From Massilia forsythiae (GTDB lineage: Bacteria > Pseudomonadota > Gammaproteobacteria > Burkholderiales > Burkholderiaceae_D): DNA of 64,000 nt. The stretch covers positions 6,166,600 to 6,230,599 of the forward strand of contig NZ_CP051685.1 of the NCBI RefSeq assembly GCF_012849555.1, read 5' to 3'. The position numbers and the translations under genes were made by a program. The notes under the pieces are model-generated. The model saw only the letters and a list, made by a program, of their open reading frames with translations. It had not been told where the DNA came from and made no database searches. Shown piece by piece: positions 33,101 to 40,843 of this stretch. Within the stretch, counting starts at the first letter, position 1; each line of letters opens with the position of its first letter.

Positions 33101-36091
33101 CGCGTCCGCCTTCGTCGGATCCAGATACTTGTCCACCTCCTTTGCCGCCTTGCTGCCGGCTTCCGCATTTGCGCCGTCGACGAGCAAACCGGACAACGTC
33201 TTACGGCGTGCAATCTCCTCGTCCAGGTTGCTCAGCCTGATCTCGAACAGCGCGCGCGACTGGTCGTCAAGTTCCCACTTGACCAGGCCATCGCGCAGGT
33301 AATCCGCGTCGCTTTTCAGCTGGGCCGTGTTCAGGTCGACTTGCGCCTGCTTCGCCAGCTCGATCTGCTCCGGGGTCTTGCCGATTTCGGCGTTGTGCTC
33401 CTTCTGCTTTTCGATCTGGTCATCCAGCGCCTTGATGCTGGTAACGCCGGCGCCGAGGGTTGCCGTGTAGGCGTCGTGGTACAGCTTTTCCGTGCGAAGG
33501 CGCGCTTCTTCCTCGTCGGTGAGGGTGTCGTACTGAAATTTCCGACGGGCCGCCCGCTGCTTGCCGAGCAGGTCGTTGATCGCCTTGTTCGTCTTTTCCT
33601 GCTCGGCCTCGGTCGAGTTGTGGTGCGCACGAAGCGCGGCGATCTCCTGGTCGTACATGGCAATTTCGATGCCGGCCAGGAGGTCCAGGTTGTTCTTCCG
33701 GTTTTCGTAGAACTCCGCATCGCTCTGCTCGCCAGCACGGTGACGCATGTCGTCGAGCTTCATCAGGTACTCAGTTTCCTGCTTCGCCTCGGCAGCCTCC
33801 CGCTGGATGCGCGCGAGGTTGTCCTGCATGCGAGTGTTGTCGGCCTGATCGACTTTCGGCTTGCGCTCGCGCGGTTCGCTGTCGCGGAAGTTTGGCGTGC
33901 CCTGGTACACCTCCTTTGCCAGCTTCGCCTGCGCAGCCTGCTGCACCTCGATGCTCTTGCCAGCGTTGGCGATCAGCAGCGCCTGCGAACGGGCAGCGTA
34001 ATCCTGGTCGACCTTCAGGCGCTCGTCGGCGTCCTTCTTCTGCTTGGCCTGGCGCGCCGCCATACGCTCGTTGGCGGCGCGCTCGAACCGGTCGAAATTC
34101 CCGCTCAGCTCGGCCTGGTGCGCCACGTAATCGGCGTTTTCCTGCGCCAGCGCCGCCTGCCGCACCGACTCGATGCGGCGCACACGCTCGACGGCGCCTT
34201 TCTCGGCCATGCCGTTGCCGCTGTCGCTGACCGCCTTGGACTGGGCGTCCGCGTCGGCGTTGATAGCCTTGCGCGCGTCCAGGTGGCGCGCGAAGGTATC
34301 GAGCTTCTGGAACGTCGTGTAGGCGTTGCCGACGGTGTTGGCGATGCCAACGAATATGCTGGTCAGCTCGCGCCCCCAATCCGCCAGCTGGCCGTTCTTG
34401 GCCAGCTCACTGATCTCGCCATTCGTGTCCTTGAGCCCGTCGATCAGCGCCATCACGGCAATCGTCAGCGTTTCGCTGAACACCTCACCGAAGGTGGTTT
34501 TCAGGTCCTCGGTGTAGCGCTTCATCGAGGTGATCTGCTTGCTGGCCGTGTCCATCGCGGCCTCGTAGGTGCCGGCGATGTCGGTACCGCGTTCCAGCAC
34601 CGCGTTCAGGCGCGCCTGCACGCGCTCGTTCTCGGTCAGCTCCAACGTGCTCTTGCCGAGCGAGGCGGCCATCTGCGCGTAGGCCGCCTGCAGATTGACG
34701 TTGATGCCGATGTTGCGCAGGATCAGCACGTTGCCGCGCGCCACGCCGTTCACCAGGCGCTCGAAGGCTTCGGACGAATTGATGTTGCCGATGACGGCCG
34801 CGTCCTGGGCAATGCGCGCCAGTGCCGACGCGTTGGACAGGTCAATGTGCGCCTGCACCAGCTTGATAACCGAGTTGCGCGACTCGGTCATGGTGATGCC
34901 CTGCTTCGCCACGCCTTCCGACGCGGCGTCCATCTGCGTTTTCGTGTAGCCAGCCGTCCGCCCAACCACGCCCATCACCACGTCGAGCGTCTCGTAGCGC
35001 GCCGCCATCATGGTGGCGTCCTTGACGTACTCGCCCACCTTCAGCGCGGCGTAGGCGCCGGCCAGCAGCTGGATGCCGCCGGCCAGCAATGTAGTGGCGT
35101 TCTTCTCTTCTTCCTTGGCCTTCGCGGCGGCCTTCATTGCGTCCTCGTGCGCCTTCACCGCGGCGATCGCCTGCCGCGTCTGCTCGGTGACGCCGGCCTG
35201 CGCCGCCTGGTAGGCCATCAGCTGGGACCGGGTCATGCCGATCGTGTCAGCCTGCTGCTTGAAGCGGTCGATCAGCTGGGTCTGGGTCAGCGTCAGCTGG
35301 CTGGTGGCGCCGCCCATTGCGGTCGCCTGCGCCGCGGCCTGCGCCATCAGCTTCTGGGTCTTGGCGATCTCGTCTTCCAGCGCCTGGAACGCCTTGATCG
35401 CGGCCGGCTCGACGCTGTTGCCCATTTCCTTGCGCAGCAGCGCCAGGTCCGCCTGCAGCGCGCGCAGCTTGGCGCCGAGCGGGTCGTACTGCGCCAGGAT
35501 GCGCTGGGTGTCGGCGGACATGGCGACGGTGCCGTCCTGCACCGCCTTCATGGACGCGGCAACGCCCTGCATGTTGAGAATCTGCAGGCGCTGGGTCTCG
35601 GCCAGCGTGCGGCCGGTGTTGACGGCCGCCGCCTGCGCGCTGGTGGCGGCTTGGGTGGCCGTCGTCACATCGTTCAGGGTGGATGCTTCCGCCATCGACG
35701 CGGCGACCATGTCGCGGATGCGCGCCGTGGCCTGGGCTTCGGAGGCCGCCAACTGGTCGGTGAAACCGGCCTGCGCCGCCTTCATCTGGTTCAGACGCCC
35801 CATCAGCGTCTCGACCTCGCCGCCCACGCCGTTGAGCGTGGCCTTGTACTGGGTCAGCTGCTGGCTGGTCATGCCGAAGGTGGCGATCTCCTCCTGCAGC
35901 TGCGCCACCAGGCGCGCGCCGGCCTGGGTGGCCTGGCCGTGCGACTCGGTGACGCCGACCATCGAGTTGATCATGGCCTTGGCGCCGGCGTCGACCGTGC
36001 GCACGCCATCGGCCATGCCGGTCTTGAGTTCGCTGGTCTCGGCGGCCAGGTTGATGACCAGGCCGCCGACGGTTACTGCACCTGATGGCAT
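30101..36091 (-). CDS. Tape measure protein with C-terminal DUF4214 repeats
   Basis: This 1,996-residue protein sets tail length. The N-terminal part (about 1-300) is helical. A tape-measure core follows (about 330-560) with hydrophobic LLAGGIQLLAGAYAALKVGEY. Charged coiled coils extend to about 1,050, then hydrophobic stretches (about 1,080-1,160 and 1,240) that may enter the membrane. At about 1,800-1,890 two DUF4214 units are visible (SLGRAADAGGMTYWQ, LYQELLGRPADAEGLQYY). DUF4214 is more typical of secreted and surface proteins. AGGGA precedes the ATG. A terminator lies in the gap upstream. Confidence 0.92.
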   Translation of the reverse strand: MPSGAVTVGGLVINLAAETSELKTGMADGVRTVDAGAKAMINSMVGVTESHGQATQAGARLVAQLQEEIATFGMTSQQLTQYKATLNGVGGEVETLMGRLNQMKAAQAGFTDQLAASEAQATARIRDMVAASMAEASTLNDVTTATQAATSAQAAAVNTGRTLAETQRLQILNMQGVAASMKAVQDGTVAMSADTQRILAQYDPLGAKLRALQADLALLRKEMGNSVEPAAIKAFQALEDEIAKTQKLMAQAAAQATAMGGATSQLTLTQTQLIDRFKQQADTIGMTRSQLMAYQAAQAGVTEQTRQAIAAVKAHEDAMKAAAKAKEEEKNATTLLAGGIQLLAGAYAALKVGEYVKDATMMAARYETLDVVMGVVGRTAGYTKTQMDAASEGVAKQGITMTESRNSVIKLVQAHIDLSNASALARIAQDAAVIGNINSSEAFERLVNGVARGNVLILRNIGINVNLQAAYAQMAASLGKSTLELTENERVQARLNAVLERGTDIAGTYEAAMDTASKQITSMKRYTEDLKTTFGEVFSETLTIAVMALIDGLKDTNGEISELAKNGQLADWGRELTSIFVGIANTVGNAYTTFQKLDTFARHLDARKAINADADAQSKAVSDSGNGMAEKGAVERVRRIESVRQAALAQENADYVAHQAELSGNFDRFERAANERMAARQAKQKKDADERLKVDQDYAARSQALLIANAGKSIEVQQAAQAKLAKEVYQGTPNFRDSEPRERKPKVDQADNTRMQDNLARIQREAAEAKQETEYLMKLDDMRHRAGEQSDAEFYENRKNNLDLLAGIEIAMYDQEIAALRAHHNSTEAEQEKTNKAINDLLGKQRAARRKFQYDTLTDEEEARLRTEKLYHDAYTATLGAGVTSIKALDDQIEKQKEHNAEIGKTPEQIELAKQAQVDLNTAQLKSDADYLRDGLVKWELDDQSRALFEIRLSNLDEEIARRKTLSGLLVDGANAEAGSKAAKEVDKYLDPTKADAFGKSLKGAIGGAADSMGKLIKAMQSYGVEQARNDKARAEAEVAFKNKTITQEQYLDDLDKINKRNTQNQMAGYGNLASAAAGFFGEHSRGYQSLMAVSQVFHAAELAMTTAELVPKAISAVLSQGQGDPYTAFGRMAAMAAVVAGLGVAIGGVGGANSTAADRQKSQGTGSVLGDSDAKSESIKKSLDLVEKNTYQGLAISSSMLASLRNIESSVASFASQLVRSTDIANPSVNLKAGAGSTTLAKADMVATGAEIGLMLGAPFVGALVGVIASKIPAVQKLYTSVFGGKQSVSDSGFSLNAASLQSILADGAKAFQYADITTSGGWFRKDKTSTQSNPLDDAANQQFTAIITSMADSIKAAGAVLGVSGDNFTAKLNSFVIDIGQVSLKGLSADEIQKALESVFSKLGDDMAQFAVGGLDQFQAVGEGYLETLARIASEYQAVDVVFASFDKTFDLVGMSSIAARDRLVQMAGGLDKFTSQGQYFLENFFSAEEQAASLQKRIAPILAQYGLSAAGEDAMKTFRDFVVGLDTTTEAGAQAYTTLMTVAPALKTIADANKDALQEQKDAQKEVLDERKGLQDKLDQLTMTSVQLNEKERAALDESNRALYDRIAALNAEKDGMTYVLGNLDNALSVLKEVTKRTTDELTKRIQQEKALADAIKSTLDSIDPPGSDEVNRKDAQAQIQAALATAKATGALPDADSLKKALSVLSKDSASQFSTYADYMKDLLTTKNDLAELGGLADDSLSVDQQQLDSLNEMLEAQERQIAILKGIDSTGLTIAQAMDGFKLALEGAKANPLVAATSAISSAYQTSLGRAADAGGMTYWQNQALGGVSIADIQASIAGSTEARVRQLYQELLGRPADAEGLQYYVGTGAPIDTIRDSIKQSAEYKALHPFAIGTNYIPEDMPAMVHKGERIIPAADNRALFAALASPAGNAEALAAAVDRLTATVATQQATIAQQSEDIKQARRDTKRMADTLERVTRGGNKMVTTTEAN

Positions 36092-36103
36092 AGCGGATTC
36101 CCT

Positions 36104-36127
36104 AAAAAAAATCCGCCGAAGCGGATC
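36104..36127 (-). terminator. Intrinsic terminator between tail chaperone and tape measure genes
   Basis: On the minus strand ATCCGC pairs with GCGGAT around a TTCG tetraloop (36112-36127), followed by eight T residues. It lies in the middle of the late operon. Confidence 0.85.
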
Positions 36128-36129
36128 GA

Positions 36130-36537
36130 TTACTTGCCCGCCTTGCGACGCTGCTCTTCCTGCCGCGCTGCAGCGGCCTCATGCCACACGTCGAGCGCCG
36201 CGCGCTCCATCACCTGGACGTCGGCCATCACCTCGAAGCGGCGCTTGCGCTTGCGCGACACGCCGACCTTGTCCATGTGCATGAACAGCACCGCATGGTT
36301 CAGGCCACTGCGGTGCGATTCCATGCCGCCGGTCCACTGCCACTGGGTGGCCATGGACGTGAACACGGACACCGACTGGGCGTTCTCGGCGTAGATCTCG
36401 AAGTCTTCCGCCTCGTCGTCTTCGCCGGCCCACTTCGCCTGCTCGGGCACGGCGATGCCCAGCACCGCCAGGTCGTCGTCCACGCCGGGGCCATCTGGCT
36501 TGCCGCCGCGCGCCCAGAACGCGGCGGCTTCCTTCAG
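36130..36537 (-). CDS. Tail assembly chaperone extension (DUF1799), reached by -1 frameshift
   Basis: This frame continues the upstream chaperone after a -1 shift at 36537-36543 and adds 135 residues, giving a 268-residue fusion. The DUF1799 part includes the acidic segment GEDDEAEDFEIY and the conserved TQWQWTGGMESHRSGLNHA block. As with lambda G and GT, the long form is expected to bridge tail tube and tape measure during assembly. An internal ATG at 36483 exists but has no strong ribosome binding site. Confidence 0.85.
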   Translation of the reverse strand: MKEAAAFWARGGKPDGPGVDDDLAVLGIAVPEQAKWAGEDDEAEDFEIYAENAQSVSVFTSMATQWQWTGGMESHRSGLNHAVLFMHMDKVGVSRKRKRRFEVMADVQVMERAALDVWHEAAAARQEEQRRKAGK

Positions 36538-36935
36538 TTTTTTGCGCGGGCGCCGGTGGTGATCTCGGCCATGGCCGTGTTGATGGCGCGCAGGATGCTC
36601 ACGCCGTGCGCGCTGCGCGCCGCGGCCAGCAGGTTGTCGCGGTTGAACTCGATCGGCGTCTTGCTCTCGTCGGCGACGCCCTTCCAGCCGACCATGGTCT
36701 TGAGTATGCTGTCGACCGCGCGCTCTTTCCAGGCGCTGGCCGGCTCGTTCTCGTCGAAGTTTTCCGGGTTGGTCTGCTTGGCCTCGGCGGCCAGCGCATC
36801 GCGAGCGTCGTCGTTGAGCAGCTTGAAGATACCGGTGAATTCGAACTTGTTGATCTTGCCGTTGTCGGCGGCGATTTCGACCTTGACCGGCCAGTTGATG
36901 GTTTTGTCTTCGGTGTTGGTGATGACGATGAACAT
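36534..36935 (-). CDS. Tail assembly chaperone, short form (gpG-like)
   Basis: This 133-residue protein lies between tail tube and tape measure, the standard place for chaperone G. It is acidic and helical, with a beta-rich N-terminal strand pair (MFIVITN, INWPVKVEI). Its last codons are GCA AAA AAC followed by TGA, the slippery site itself. AAGGAAA precedes the ATG. Confidence 0.85.
   Translation of the reverse strand: MFIVITNTEDKTINWPVKVEIAADNGKINKFEFTGIFKLLNDDARDALAAEAKQTNPENFDENEPASAWKERAVDSILKTMVGWKGVADESKTPIEFNRDNLLAAARSAHGVSILRAINTAMAEITTGARAKN
36537..36543 (-). promoter_or_regulatory. Programmed -1 ribosomal frameshift site A AAA AAC
   Basis: The heptamer is in the correct register (zero-frame codons GCA AAA AAC TGA). 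It sits directly before the stop of the short chaperone, and the -1 frame is open into DUF1799. This is the canonical X XXY YYZ site used by phage tail chaperones. Confidence 0.88.
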
Positions 36936-37044
36936 GGTGTTTTCCTTTTCGCGGGAGGATGTGGTTGTGCCCGTGCCCGCCGCCGCGCCCGCGATAGGCG
37001 ACGGCGGCTGGTCGGTGCTCGGTATGCCGGCGCGGGGCCGGGTA

Positions 37045-37983
37045 TTACATGAAGGTGAGCGTGAGCTCGTCGTTGCCGGCGTTCGGCACCAGCACCAGGC
37101 TGGCCTGGATCATGGCGATGCCGTCTTTGTCGCTGTAGTTCGGCTGGGTGATCTGCGCGCGCGGCGCGTCGACCTTGACCTTGTTGCCGGCGACGGTGCC
37201 GTGGGTGATCGACAGCGAGCCGGTGGCGGCGTTGCGCGCCGCGGTCCACCAGTCCTTCGCCGCCACCGTGGTGGCCTCGAAGGTGATCGAGCCGGCCGGC
37301 TTGCGGTCGGTGATCAAAACCTGCTCGCTGCCGCCTACCAGGGAGCGGAATACCACCGAGTTGGCGATGTCGATCGACAGGTCGGACAGCACCAGGCCGG
37401 CGAAGCCCTGCAGGGTCAGGCCGGTGGTGTTGACGTTGTTAACGATCAGCGGCAGCTGGTAGGCGGTGAACACGACGCCGGTCGGCGCTGCCGCGTCGAC
37501 TACCGGCGAATACAGGCCCTGGAACGAGAACTTCAACATCGGGATGTTCTGCGCCGAGTAAGTCAGCGACACGCTGCCGCGCGAGCCGGTCATCTTGTGC
37601 AGGACGCCATCCTGGTTGAAGTAGTTCGTGATCGACTCGAAGCCGCCCGACACCGGCGCGTAGATGACGCTGTTGCCGGCCGAGATGGTCTCGGACAGGC
37701 CGCAGGCGCGCAGCAGCGGGCCGAACGCCGGCGCGGTACCGGCGGTGCCGGAGCCGGCCAGCTCGACCTCGATTTCCAGCTTGCCGTAGACCGAGCCGGC
37801 CAGGTTTTCCGAGTTGCCCATATACGGGCGAATCAGGTCACGCGAGACCAGATTGGTTTCCATCGGCGTGACGTTGATGCTGTGGCACAGGACGGCGTTG
37901 GCGGCGCCGGTGGGCACCGGGTCGGTGCCGTAGGTGGTTTCGATCTTCGACAGGATCGTGCGTTTGCGGGTCAGCTGGGGCAT
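37045..37983 (-). CDS. Major tail tube protein
   Basis: This 312-residue protein has the Phage_tube_2-type opening (TILSKIETTYGTDPVPTGAANAVL) and Ig-like beta-rich domains. It precedes the chaperones and follows the tail terminator genes. It polymerises into the tail tube. ATG at 37983. Confidence 0.88.
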   Translation of the reverse strand: MPQLTRKRTILSKIETTYGTDPVPTGAANAVLCHSINVTPMETNLVSRDLIRPYMGNSENLAGSVYGKLEIEVELAGSGTAGTAPAFGPLLRACGLSETISAGNSVIYAPVSGGFESITNYFNQDGVLHKMTGSRGSVSLTYSAQNIPMLKFSFQGLYSPVVDAAAPTGVVFTAYQLPLIVNNVNTTGLTLQGFAGLVLSDLSIDIANSVVFRSLVGGSEQVLITDRKPAGSITFEATTVAAKDWWTAARNAATGSLSITHGTVAGNKVKVDAPRAQITQPNYSDKDGIAMIQASLVLVPNAGNDELTLTFM

Positions 37984-37986
37984 GTG

Positions 37987-38166
37987 TTACTCCGTCGCGT
38001 TGGTCGGTTCGGCCGGCTGTTCCGGCGAAAAAAAACCCGCAGCAGCGGGCTTCTCGGTTTGCTCCTCGGCTTCGTCCGGGGGCGTGGTGCGCGCCACCAG
38101 GGTGCGCTTGCCAGTCTTGGGGTCGAGCGTGTAGCTGCCGCCCAGGCCTTCGTGTTCGTCGTTCAC
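37987..38166 (-). CDS. Small phage protein ending in a terminator-encoded tail
   Basis: This 59-residue protein starts at GTG 38166 in a GTGA overlap with the upstream stop. An acidic, disordered composition follows. The segment KPAAAGFF is encoded by an intrinsic terminator hairpin. No function can be assigned. Confidence 0.65.
   Translation of the reverse strand: MNDEHEGLGGSYTLDPKTGKRTLVARTTPPDEAEEQTEKPAAAGFFSPEQPAEPTNATE
38028..38051 (-). terminator. Intrinsic terminator within the small phage gene (minus strand)
   Basis: On the minus strand GCCCGCTGCTGCGGG forms the hairpin, followed by eight T residues. It lies inside the gene at 37987-38166. Confidence 0.78.
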
Positions 38167-38570
38167 GCGATACCTTCCATGGTTCGGTACTTCAGGTTGT
38201 AGGTGACCTGGGTGATGCCGCAGGCCGGATTTTCTTCGTCGATGCCGCGGCTGATCGGCCCGACCGCCAGGTCGATGACCGCGCCACCCAACGTGCGATC
38301 GGCGTACAGCGCCGCGTGCGCCGCCGCGCGCGTTGGCTCGGGCGCCATCTTCGGGACGTCGCCGTCGGCGCCGATCAGCAGCAGCACGGTCAGGTTCCAG
38401 TAGACGAAGCCCATGCCCACCACCGGATCCGGGTATTCGTCGCCGCAGTCGAGCAGGATGCACGGATGGTCTTCGAAGCTGTACAGCGCGGCCGTGTCGT
38501 CGCGCACGCGCAAGCCGGCCGCCGTGAGCGCCACCGCAATCGCGGCGAGGATCTGCTGGGTTTTCGTCAT
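38163..38570 (-). CDS. Tail terminator-like phage protein
   Basis: This 135-residue protein lies just before the tail tube gene. The patterns ILLDCGDEYPDP, LTVLLLIGADGDVP and ITQVTYNLKYRT match minor tail or terminator proteins of siphoviruses. It overlaps the DUF3168 gene by four bases. Confidence 0.7.
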   Translation of the reverse strand: MTKTQQILAAIAVALTAAGLRVRDDTAALYSFEDHPCILLDCGDEYPDPVVGMGFVYWNLTVLLLIGADGDVPKMAPEPTRAAAHAALYADRTLGGAVIDLAVGPISRGIDEENPACGITQVTYNLKYRTMEGIA

Positions 38571-38977
38571 GGCTCTCGGTAATGGATGGTGAAGCTCATG
38601 TGGTTGAACCAGACGCCGACACCAGGCTGGCCAGCGTCCGGGTCATCCAAGTCGATGTCGCTCTCGTAGAAGCAGTCGTCGATCGGCACGCCGGCGACGG
38701 TGATCTTGCGCTTGCGGTCCAGCGCCTTGCGCACCTGGGCGACGATCAGCACCGCCTCGGCGCGGGATTCGGCCCAGGTCGACACCTGGAACGAGGCGCG
38801 CATCAGGCCTGGGTTTTTCACCGCGCCGCGCGCGCCGGCGCCGCCCATCTGCTGGAACGTCACCGCCGGGAACACCGGCGGGTCGTCCAGCACCTCCGGG
38901 TAGATGCGATCGCCCACCAGCGCGGTCAGCCCGGGCGCCGCCTGCAGCAGTGCCAGTACAGCGGCGTGCGCGCTCAT
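38567..38977 (-). CDS. DUF3168 tail completion protein
   Basis: This 136-residue protein has the DUF3168 pattern: N-terminal LLQAAPGLTALVGDRIYPE, then FPAVTFQQMGG, then VSTWAESRAEAVLIVAQVRKAL. It caps the tail or joins it to the head. ATGA overlap with the HK97 gp10-like gene. Confidence 0.82.
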   Translation of the reverse strand: MSAHAAVLALLQAAPGLTALVGDRIYPEVLDDPPVFPAVTFQQMGGAGARGAVKNPGLMRASFQVSTWAESRAEAVLIVAQVRKALDRKRKITVAGVPIDDCFYESDIDLDDPDAGQPGVGVWFNHMSFTIHYREP

Positions 38978-39483
38978 CCTGCGACCTCGGGCAGCTTGTC
39001 GCCGACGGCCTGGATCACGATGTCCAGCGCCTCCTGCGCCTTCGCCTCAATGGCCGGCTGCATGAACGGGTGGGCCGGCGTGTTGTTCGTCGACGCCGCG
39101 CGCGTGGCCTTCAAGCTGACCTTGCTGCCGCGTAGCGCCTGGCCGGCCTTGCGGTTGATGTGGCCCTTCTCGACCCACAGCGCGTAGAATGCGGCCTTCG
39201 TGCCGAACTTCTTCGTCTGCGCCGCCGTCAGGTCTCCGGCCACCACGCTGAACACCACGCGGGTGGGCGTGCCGCGGCGCGGCGTCACACGGATCGACGC
39301 CTTCAGCGCGCCGGTGATCTCGTCCGGGCCGTCGGCGGTGTTGAAGTTGGCGCGCGCCTGCGCCCGCACCACGTTCGCGCCCTTGCGCAAACTGGCGCGC
39401 AGCACGTTCTTCACCAGCCGATCGCTCAAGCCATTCATGCGCCCACGCAGATCGGCCAGGCCTTGCACCTGCAGTTCAGCCAT
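38974..39483 (-). CDS. HK97 gp10-family neck/tail protein
   Basis: This 169-residue protein has the gp10 pattern: DLRGRMNGLSDRLVKNVLRASLRKGANVVRAQARAN-type helix region, TGALKASI, then YALWVEKGH, then AHPFMQPAI. It forms the head-tail interface. Confidence 0.85.
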   Translation of the reverse strand: MAELQVQGLADLRGRMNGLSDRLVKNVLRASLRKGANVVRAQARANFNTADGPDEITGALKASIRVTPRRGTPTRVVFSVVAGDLTAAQTKKFGTKAAFYALWVEKGHINRKAGQALRGSKVSLKATRAASTNNTPAHPFMQPAIEAKAQEALDIVIQAVGDKLPEVAG

Positions 39484-39811
39484 TCGCCGGTCCTTTCTTG
39501 CACATCAGGATGAGCCAGTTTCGGTCGTGCTCGAGCACGGCCTGGATGTCGTAGGTGAAGCCGCCGTGCAGCACGCGCATGCTCGGCAGCACGCCGGCGC
39601 GGCGCCGGATCCCGATCTCGGTCTGAACCGTGTTCTGGGTGCCGCCGGCCGCGACGTACTGTCGGCCGGTGATGTCCCGGACCCACGCCCACATCTTGCC
39701 GTCGCCGCCCAGGACGTTGGCCCAGGAGCGCGCCGGCGCGTTCAAACCATCACGCGTGCCGCTCCTGGCCTGCAGTGTCACGCGCTTGTCGAGTGCAAAA
39801 GCTTGCGTCAT
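39476..39811 (-). CDS. Head-tail adaptor (head closure) protein
   Basis: This 111-residue protein has the adaptor pattern LDKRVTLQ...RSWANV...MWAWVRDITGRQY and RAGVLPSMRVLHGGFTYDIQAV. The ATG at 39811 overlaps the previous stop as ATGA, which decides the start. Confidence 0.85.
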   Translation of the reverse strand: MTQAFALDKRVTLQARSGTRDGLNAPARSWANVLGGDGKMWAWVRDITGRQYVAAGGTQNTVQTEIGIRRRAGVLPSMRVLHGGFTYDIQAVLEHDRNWLILMCKKGPANG

Positions 39812-40374
39812 CCGCCGTACACCCTCAAACCGTCGAGTAACCGGCCGATGAAATTGGACCGGACCGTTTCCTTGAATTCCTTCGTGACTGGATCCCACTG
39901 CTCGGCCAGGCGCGCCAGGATGTACAGCCGGGCGCCCGGTGGAGTGGTCGTGGCATCCGGCCCGTAGCCGGCGGTGTAGTCGACGTCAACCACGTGCACG
40001 CGCGGCGCCGTGGCCGGCCAGGCCCGGCCGCTGGCCGGGATAACGTAGCCGGGCTCGGTGATCTTGTCGGCGTAGTAGTCGACCGGTGCCAGCGTCTGCG
40101 GCTGGCCGGCGGCGTCGATGAACTTGACGCTCTCGACACTGAAGGTCGGCGTGCTCAGGCAGATCGCATCCGAAAACTGGTCGAGCGTCACGCGCATCGG
40201 CCGGTTGACGAATTTGCGACCGGTGGTGTGTTCGGCCTCCACCGTGATGCCGGCGATCCAGATCGCCAGTTGCGCGTCGAACGCGGTGTCGTCCTGCTCG
40301 ATGCGCAGCACGTCCTTGGCGTCGGATAGGGCGACCGCCAGCACTGCCGGCGGGGCGATTTCTCGTGTGGTCAT
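39808..40374 (-). CDS. Head-tail connector protein (gp6-like)
   Basis: This 188-residue protein has the gp6-type pattern: LSDAKDVLRIEQDDTAFDAQLA near the N-terminus, ITVEAEHTTGR, and a long C-terminal helix with ILARLAEQWD. It connects portal and tail. Confidence 0.85.
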   Translation of the reverse strand: MTTREIAPPAVLAVALSDAKDVLRIEQDDTAFDAQLAIWIAGITVEAEHTTGRKFVNRPMRVTLDQFSDAICLSTPTFSVESVKFIDAAGQPQTLAPVDYYADKITEPGYVIPASGRAWPATAPRVHVVDVDYTAGYGPDATTTPPGARLYILARLAEQWDPVTKEFKETVRSNFIGRLLDGLRVYGG

Positions 40375-40535
40375 CGGGCGCTTCCTTGGATTGCGGGTGG
40401 CCGGGCACCGGTCTGCTGCGGTCCGGATGCTTCCGGCGCGCGGGCATATGTTGTAGCCGGCACGCCGGGGGCCTGGCCCGCGGTCGCCTGCAGCACTTCG
40501 TTCGGCACGGTCGGAAGTTGGGAGGCGTCGATCAT
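40371..40535 (-). CDS. Small proline-rich phage protein
   Basis: This 54-residue protein starts at ATG 40535, overlapping the preceding stop as TGATG. It is Ala/Pro/Gln-rich with no motif. Tight coupling on both sides supports it as a real gene. Confidence 0.55.
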   Translation of the reverse strand: MIDASQLPTVPNEVLQATAGQAPGVPATTYARAPEASGPQQTGARPPAIQGSAR

Positions 40536-40843
40536 CAGTTGTCTACCCGGTTGAAATAAATCGTGCGGTCGAACTGCTCGCTGTTGGCGCAAGTCACGCG
40601 GAAAGTGCAGAAGTTCGAAGCGTTGGGGGCCGTATCGAATCCGCCCAGCTTGACCACGATCTTCGTACCCTGGATGGTCGGACCTTCCAGCACCGCCACG
40701 CCAGCGACCACGCACTGGACGGATGCCGCCGTCGTCGCACTGTCGGTCAAGTCGTTCGTGACGTCGGCCACGTAGTAGCGCTTATCCTCCGGGTCCTTGT
40801 CGATGTACCACTTTCCATCTTTCGCGTATGGGGCGGATGCCAT
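40535..40843 (-). CDS. Phage structural protein of unknown function
   Basis: This 102-residue beta-rich protein lies in the head-connector block. It has an YAKDGKWYIDKDPEDKRYY opening and a TFRVTCANSEQFDRTIYF end. A decoration or head-fibre role is possible. Confidence 0.6.
   Translation of the reverse strand: MASAPYAKDGKWYIDKDPEDKRYYVADVTNDLTDSATTAASVQCVVAGVAVLEGPTIQGTKIVVKLGGFDTAPNASNFCTFRVTCANSEQFDRTIYFNRVDN

Noticed and set aside
31943..36085. Very long plus-strand open frame opposite the tape measure gene
   Set aside because: Composition is His/Arg/Leu-rich and motif-free, as expected for an antisense shadow of a long GC-rich gene.
36130..36483. DUF1799 gene as an independent gene with its own ATG
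   Set aside because: The ATG lacks a strong ribosome binding site, while the frame is open upstream to a perfect slippery heptamer.
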